A stretch of 64,000 nt of DNA from Ottelia alismoides (Eukaryota > Streptophyta > Magnoliopsida > Alismatales > Hydrocharitaceae), in assembly GCA_037367405.1 (NCBI GenBank), contig JAZKJV010010627.1, positions 930,001-994,000 on the forward strand. The letters run 5' to 3'. The notes beneath the pieces were generated by a model, which was given only the letters and a program-made list of their open reading frames with translations, did no database searches and was not told where the DNA came from. Made by a program: the position numbers and the translations under genes. The stretch's first letter is position 1. Each line of letters begins with the position of its first letter. Positions 58,127-64,000 of this stretch are shown here, one piece after another.

Positions 58127-61100
58127 TGATGAATCCACATTTCATCATCTTTATTCTATCATTTTGGCCTCAAAAACCCTGGCAAATGCTTGTAAATACC
58201 CTTAATTCTCGTATTTTAGCATCCATGCATGTGTATGTAAATAGTGTTCAAAATATTGTTTTTAAAGCCAAAATAATAGAATAAAGAAAAGAAAAGGAAT
58301 AAAATATTGTAAATATTTTATGACCCGAAACTCCAAGACCTAGGCATCTAGATGACTAGATCGACAAGGAATAAAGTAGGGGGGATAAGGGCCAAATACA
58401 ATAAAAATTCCCTTTTTTAAATTCATTCTTTATTTATTTTGGGACATAATTTTGGTTCCACTTTTTATACCTCAAATAAAGAAACTTTGTACATGAAATT
58501 GTAGATAATTAAATAAAGAAAAATATAAAATTGATTTCACTCAAAAATAATATACAGATAAAAAGTTATGATCTGAATAAGATTCTAGAATCCCAACTTT
58601 CCAGGCCGGTATCTCTCAAATAAAAACTTGAAATGCATTAAAATCACATTTAATTGTATATAATTGTAAATAAGCTATTTAATGAAGGTGGTTTCGTATT
58701 TTGCGGAGCTACGGTTTGAAAGTTGAGTTTTGGACCCCTATTGTATACTTGTATAGAATAAAATATTCATTTTATTTATTATTCATTATTTATACAATTT
58801 TATATTTTTATAATTTTGTAAATATTATTTATAATATTTATGTGCATTAAAATCAGAATAAAAACCTAAAGAAAATACAAAAATAAAATACATGTATATA
58901 ATACATAAGTATAATACTTGTACATATACCTATATAATTACTATTTCTATTTTATTAAGTGTACAAAACACTTCAGAAAAATAAAATAAAAATATATTTA
59001 AGTGTATAAAAATATTCTATAAATTTATAAAATAATAAACAAAATAAATAAAATTAAATAGATAAAATAAAAATAAAATATTAAAATACATAGATATGTA
59101 TACCTATATAGACTACAAAAGGTAACTTGCATTTTCATACCTTTAAAAAATAAATAAAAATCATAATAAATTACTTCAGAAAATAACAAATATTTTTTAT
59201 TTTATAATCCAAAAATAATAAATTCATTTACTATTTTTAAATGAATTTTTTAATGTTTTTATGGGGCTTTTCCCTGGTTGGTCCACGTGGACCAACCAGG
59301 AGGCGGTCAGCGTTGACCTCGGTCAACTGGTTGTCCTTCACCCTGTAGCATTGTCAGAACCTGGTTTTTGACTCCTTTTCTCGATTTTTTCGAGGCCAAC
59401 TCTTGCACCATTTCAGGTAATGGTCATCTTGACTTTTCTTCCTTGAACAATGGTGATTCACGCCCCTAGCTTTCCTTGGGCGTTCGATCGTTGCGCCGTG
59501 CCCTGTCCCCCATTCTTCCTCGCCCATTCGTCAACCATTCAAATAGTCCCTCCGATTTGCAACTCTAATTCGAACCCCGTTTGGCTAGCTTTGCTCCCCC
59601 CTTTCGTGCTCCATCGAGAGAGGAAGGTGACAGTTCCCCCCCCCCTCGTGCGTCAAGACGGTCGAGTAGGCTCCAAGGAGGCTCCACCACCTTCGGTGAA
59701 CACCTTTGCCGTCGGGGTCCTCCCTCAGGTATACCACCTTCGAGGGATGTGTTTTCCTTCATTTTCTTTTGCTATTGTTATTCACCGTAGTCTAATGATC
59801 AAATCCCACCATTTATTTTCGAGTTTCACCCATAGTTTCGCCCAAATCGAACCCTCGTCGGAGTTCGTTCCGAACACCCATCTCGTGCCATTGTTTCTCG
59901 CACCCATTCCTCCACCATGGGGTCGAGGCATTTTTCCCTCGACCCTCTCGCCCTTTTTGCAGGTCCAGGAGCCGTTGAAGAAGACATGGGGCTCATTTTG
60001 AGCCTCGCCGAAGGATCCAGGAGCCTTCCAGCTCCGTCGCATCCTCCCGCGAGCTCGGCCACTGCCAGAGTGTTTTGGAGCATCCAGAAGGAATAGGAGG
60101 ACCCCAGGAAGGAGACGCGCCATTTTGGAGCTCGAGAGCACGTCGGAGGACCGAGAAAGGAGGCAGGGAAGGTCGTCATCACCGGCCTTCTTCCCTATTC
60201 TTCCTCCTTGGCTCTCTGCCGTCGGATCAAGGCCGCCTCCTAGATCAATCAGTCGCCATTGGATCTCCACGCGTCCAACCATCCGATCCATCATTGGAGA
60301 TCTAATCCCCACCGTCGAAAGCGAAGTGTCATCGGCCGTCCGTTGCTCGCCAAGTGGATAAGTGGAGGACTCCCGCCGTTGGATCTCGCCCGCCTGGGTA
60401 TTTTGCAATTTTTAACCCTGACATTTTTGTATTTATTTATTAGTATTAAATCGTTCATTTGAAGTTTTAAAATTTTGTAATAATTGCACTTAGGCCCCCA
60501 TACTTTGAATATTTGCAATCAAGTCCCTGTCTACGTCACGTCACGTGACTCACGCACGTGGGGTGGTGGACATTTTGCAAGGACCCACATGTGGGTTTCT
60601 TTATTTCATTTTAGTCCAGGAACTTTTTCGTTAAGTGTAATATTTTTGGATATTTTGCAAAGTATCCCCCCAGATTGTTAGTAATTAATTTTAGGTCCTC
60701 CCCAAGTGCGTGCATACCACGTACATGGGTGGGATTTTTGCAGGCGTACCCTTGGGTTTGTGGCTATTGGTGATTGGTCCTGGAATTTTGTAAAATAGTT
60801 ATGTATATTTATATTGTGGAAAATTTTCATTGTGGCCGTTGACTTTTTGGATATTTACATGTATGCCCCTACCAGTGTTGATTTTTTTATTTGTTGTCTC
60901 CATTCATTTCATGCATCTATAAAAACCTAAAAATCACCAAAAAATTAACTAAAGCTCTTATGTAGTTGTTCTTTCAAGCTATAATTTTTTGCATTTTTTT
61001 GCATTTTAATATTTATAAAAATTCAAAAACATGAATTTTCTCTACTATCTGCATTAGAAAATTCCAAAAAAATATTAAAACCCCTCAAAAAATTTTAATA

Positions 61101-61924
61101 TATATATATATTGTGTGTTTCTGTGTGTTTTAACTTCAATCCAAAAATCACTAAAAATACAAAAGAAAACTCCTAAAAATTAGAAAACCCCTAGATTCTT
61201 CATAAAAATCTTAAAAATTCTAGAAAAATCATAAAAATATAATTTCTATTTCTAAATTTTCTTTATATTATTATCTTTATCTTAAAATTAATTTAAGGAA
61301 TTTTTGTCACTGTTTACGAATTTTTATCCTCATTTTAATTTCAGTTTTGTATTTTATTCACGGTTTTTAGTTTTTGTGACTTTAAAAATACCAAAAATAG
61401 CAAAAATATAAAAAAAACACAAAAACATTGGAAAATATAAAAAATACAAAAATATTGTATTTACTATAATTTGGGTATTTTTATCTATTTATATAAATCT
61501 CTCGTCTCTCTTGTATATATATATACTCCTTATATTCTATATAGCTTTACATCTTATTTTATAGAAAAAGAAAATAGAAAAAATATAAAATAGAAAAAGA
61601 AAATATAAAATTAGAAAATCAAAAAACAAAATATAAAACCCACAAAAAATAGCACTTGTAGACATTTCATCACAGTCACATTTTGAGCATTATTGCCCCG
61701 TTCTACCTGTCTGCTCCTTGTGTTCGGCCTCTACACATACTTGCACCTATACACATCTTTGTTGTAGAGTTATAATAAATTTTAACTCCGCACATTTACT
61801 TTCATTGCTTGATATACTTGTTGTGGGTTAATTGTTGATTTAGCCAGGATTGTTGAGTGGTCAACGCATCACCTGTTGATCCGCCTTGTGGATCAATGCG
61901 TCCGCTCGATTTTTCGGGTTAACA
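58127..61924 (+). repeat. Element C 3' LTR (3,798 bp)
   Basis: Colinear with the 5' LTR throughout, ending ...TTTTTCGGGTTAACA against TTTTTCGATTTAATCA. The palindrome at 59273-59300 is perfect here. The terminus TTAACA is the same as the element B LTR end (CTTTAACA). Confidence 0.92.
59273..59300. promoter_or_regulatory. Perfect 28-bp palindrome with G-box, element C 3' LTR
   Basis: Identical to 41831-41858, although the flanking LTR sequences of A and C have diverged. AGCGTTGACCTCGGTCAAC at about 59309-59327 adds an inverted TTGACC/GGTCAA pair. Confidence 0.85.
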
Positions 61925-62150
61925 GGGGGTAGGGTGTGGCTCTAACACGGGTGGGACGTTGGGAAGGATAGTTGATCCACCCGGTCAACATATCATGGCA
62001 CCTGGTTGGTCCACATGGACCAATTAGAAAAAATATTGAAATAAATGTCTTATAAAAAATGAATATAATGAATATTTTATACAGGTATATTGCACAATGA
62101 GGGCCTGAAAGCTAACTTTTACATCTTAACTTCGAATTAAATGAATCTAA
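61925..62150 (-). repeat. Element B 5' LTR, piece 3
   Basis: Resumes the element B LTR after element C: GGGTAGGGTGTGGCTCTAAC against GGGTAGGTGCGGCTCTAAC at 7214, GTTGGGAAGGATAGTTGA, the degenerate palindrome (62001-62028), and ATGAATATTTTATA..GGTATATTGCA near 62066. About 430 bases present in the 3' LTR (7350-7790) are deleted here. It is cut by the LTR of element D; the outer end is beyond the window. Confidence 0.85.
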
Positions 62151-62483
62151 TGATGAATCTCGTATTCATCAGGCTAAAAGCCGCAAATTAAACCCCCTAC
62201 ATAATCAATCCAATAAAAATACCCATCAATTCTTTATTTTTATCCTGTATTATATTGTGTATAATTTACCATTAAATTATTGTATTTAATTTCCTCTATT
62301 TTTCTTGTATTTATTTTATCCTCAAAAACCCCTAAACATTAGGTAGAATAATTGTCCATAAATCACTGACCATTAAAAAGACTAAAAAATATAAAAACAG
62401 ATCAAAGATACAAAATCGGTATTTTTATCCCCCTAAAAATGTTTTTTGTACAAATGACCTCTTTTAGCTTTTTGACCAACATA

Positions 62484-62516
62484 AAAGTTGTAGGTCTCGT
62501 CGAGACGAGCAACTTT
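62484..62516. repeat. Hairpin in the element D LTR
   Basis: AAAGTTG pairs with CAACTTT, enclosing CTCGTC/GACGAG with a GA loop and a five-base bulge. The LTRs of A and C have the related 'catgaaagttgtag' words near 43801 and 58493 but not the inner stem. Confidence 0.6.
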
Positions 62517-63286
62517 CATGTTTTGACTTTTTCCTAATTTGGCCTCTACCTATTTCTTTTATATTTATCTTTGTATTTACATTTTGATTCTTTCTGATTG
62601 GGCCACGTGGCGCCCACTGGGTTGCCCACGTGGACCGCTCCTCTTTCTGCCACCCGGCACCTCCCTTGGCCATTGGATCTGCCACAGATCGCCCTCATCT
62701 CCGTCGTCCATCGCCGCACCACTTCCCAGCCGTCAGATCAATCTCCAGATCAAATCCCAACCGCTCTTTAGCGCCCCAACCTCAGCCATCCGATCTCTCT
62801 TCCATCCAATGTCCCTCCTCGCGCCACGTCTCCATTCAACCTCCGCCATTCGATCATATCCTATCCTATGCCCCTCCTGCTTCCACGTCACCCCTTCGTC
62901 CCTCGCCCTTGGATGGACCCCCGCTCTTCATCCTAGACGCTCCTTAATGCCCATCCTCCACCGTACGATCAGACCTTCAGGATCTGATCACAGCCACCCA
63001 CTCGCACTCACATCCTAGCCGTTGGATCGCTAGATCCAATGGTCAGGAGGTCATCTTTCTCCTCCATAATATCCCTCCCCCTAGACGTTTCACCTCGCAA
63101 CCCGCTACCCCCATCCTATTTTGGAAGGTGACTCCAGCCACCTCTCCCTCATCAAAACGGTTCCCCACATCACCAGATCTCCCACCTTCCTCGCGCAACC
63201 TTCATATCCTCCCTCCATTACTCCTTCGTCATTAAAACCCCAGTCGAAACCGCCCCTCCATCTCATAACCTCCGACCACCTCCCTC

Positions 63287-63294
63287 TATAAAAG
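63287..63294 (+). promoter_or_regulatory. Probable TATA box of element D
   Basis: CTCTATAAAAGCCTCGCC, a textbook plant TATA context, about 1.14 kb into the LTR and just below the CACGTG boxes. Transcription would run right, out of the window. Confidence 0.65.
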
Positions 63295-64000
63295 CCTCGC
63301 CTCTGCCACCGTATCCTTTCGTCCACCATTATTGGGCTAAACCCTAGCTTCCTCCGCCCCTCCGGTGACAGCGGAGGGGCGGAACGTCGAGGCAAAGATG
63401 GATTCATCTCGGTATCGACCCACGACGTTCTTCCGCCATGTCACGGTGTCTCCAGTCACCGATTAAGCTCGCTGGCCTGCTGACCAGCTGGGCGACGACC
63501 CCGAGGCTTGTCTGAGCCTCGCCCAAGCACCCTCCTCCACCAGGGTCCCCTCTCCGACGAGGTATCCATCCTCCTTCTTTTTCTTTGTTTTTCTTCTAAT
63601 TTTTCCTCCATGTACACGTCACTCCACCACCATCTGATCTGCCCACCAGCTTCGCAATAACACCGTCCCCCTAGCCAACCTCCTCCGACTCCATCTCCCC
63701 TTCTCCACAATCCCGTTCACAGTCCTCCACCTCCTCCTCTGCTCTGCCGGAGAAGGAGCCCAGGTCCCCCGCTCCGATTACCCCACGGGACCCCATCGCA
63801 CACAACTCACCTCACAAAACATTCCACATATGCTTCGACTATATTAACATTCGCAAGAACCTTCAATGGACGAAGCCGACGATGGACCTCCATTGAACAT
63901 TTCTTCTCCAACGACCATGCACCGTAGAGCAGCTCCAGACATTGACGGAGCTTCGCATGAGCTTCAGGATCTTCGCCATACTTCCAGTGAGCTTCCTCGG

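Larger units (their letters stand above)
43433..61924 (+). mobile_element. Element C: full-length, decayed Athila-like element
   Basis: An 18.5-kb plus-strand element: 5' LTR 43433-47273, primer site 47276-47295, leader, gag, protease, RT, RNase H, integrase, 2.7-kb 3'UTR, polypurine tract, 3' LTR 58127-61924. The LTR pair differs at about ten of the first 130 bases, more than the LTRs of element A, so it is the older insertion. It sits in the element B LTR, but its five-base flanks (AGGTG and GGGGG) match at only three bases, and about 21 bases of the target are missing. Confidence 0.92.
4581..64000 (-). mobile_element. Element B: Athila-like Ty3/gypsy element carrying nested insertions
   Basis: B reads on the minus strand. 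Its 3' LTR is 4581-8456, its internal region 8457-18490, and its 5' LTR starts at 18491. That LTR is split by elements A, C and D, so its outer end lies beyond the window. LTR homology by eye links 4581-6790 with 18491-20703, 6770-7180 with 43020-43432, and 7200-7870 with 61925-62150. Domain order gag, protease, RT, RNase H, integrase and the degraded tRNA-Asp-type primer site support the Athila assignment. All coding domains are broken. It is the oldest of the gypsy elements because the others sit inside it. Confidence 0.85.
62151..64000 (+). mobile_element. Element D: LTR, left part (truncated by window edge)
   Basis: Starts TGATGAATCTCGTATTCATCA, the hairpin form shared by all LTRs here, followed by a run with CCTCAAAAACCC(C)TA as in C (62311). 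It then becomes GC-rich from about 62590, with two CACGTG boxes (62604-62609, 62628-62633) and a TATA box. Proline/serine-rich frames such as 62539-63018 come from CCATCCGATC-type repeats and I do not call them. Polypurine tract, primer site and coding region are not in view. Confidence 0.75.

Noticed and set aside
43428..61929. AGGTG/GGGGG as the target duplication of element C
   Set aside because: Only three of five bases agree, and the comparison with the element B LTR shows target loss, so I do not call it.
62539..63018. 159-codon Pro/Ser/His-rich frame
   Set aside because: Generated by CCATCCGATC-type repeats in the LTR of D around its promoter. It has overlapping frames and no recognisable domain.

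Overview
The window is a plant repeat block, almost certainly from an angiosperm with heavily methylated, retrotransposon-rich DNA. I can support no host gene, rRNA, tRNA or CRISPR array. Almost every base belongs to nested LTR retrotransposons. Most are Ty3/gypsy of the Athila type, judged by the RT and integrase residues, the tRNA-Asp-type primer binding site and LTRs of about 3.8 kb. One remnant is Ty1/copia. The species cannot be assigned from sequence alone.

Layout. 1-1345 is a left-truncated LTR (copy E, minus) next to a decayed Ty1/copia pol remnant (1346-3746, plus). 3747-4580 is an unidentified segment with a hAT-like start. 4581 begins an old minus-strand Athila-like element B: 3' LTR 4581-8456, internal region 8457-18490, 5' LTR from 18491. 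The 5' LTR of B has been split three times: by element A (20704-43014, minus, 5-bp target duplication TTAAC), by element C (43433-61924, plus) and by the LTR of a further element D (62151 to the window end, plus). Pieces of the B LTR survive at 18491-20703, 43020-43432 and 61925-62150.

Element A is the youngest and oddest. Its gag and protease are missing. Its pol-3'UTR-LTR-start segment is tandemly duplicated with a period of about 5.97 kb (breakpoints near 37258, 31290 and 25319). A third, 1.1-kb pol piece sits inside its 3' LTR. The shared breakpoints and shared variants fit capture of a pol fragment by the 3' LTR, followed by unequal crossing-over. Element C keeps the whole gag-protease-RT-RNase H-integrase order but is broken by stops (many of the CAG-to-TAG type) and frameshifts. 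The A and C 5' LTRs lie head to head, 418 bp apart, forming a giant inverted repeat.

The most interesting non-coding signals are shared by A, B and C. First, the 3' UTR holds four or five hairpins whose 3' arms each repeat the polypurine-tract motif AAGTATAGGGGG; the last one has interleaved arms that could form a pseudoknot. Second, every LTR begins with a short hairpin whose stem is kept while its loop varies. Third, a palindrome of up to 28 bp centred on CACGTG, next to opposed TTGACC/GGTCAA boxes, lies about 1.15 kb into the LTR. All identities quoted are by-eye comparisons within the window; no alignment or database search was run.
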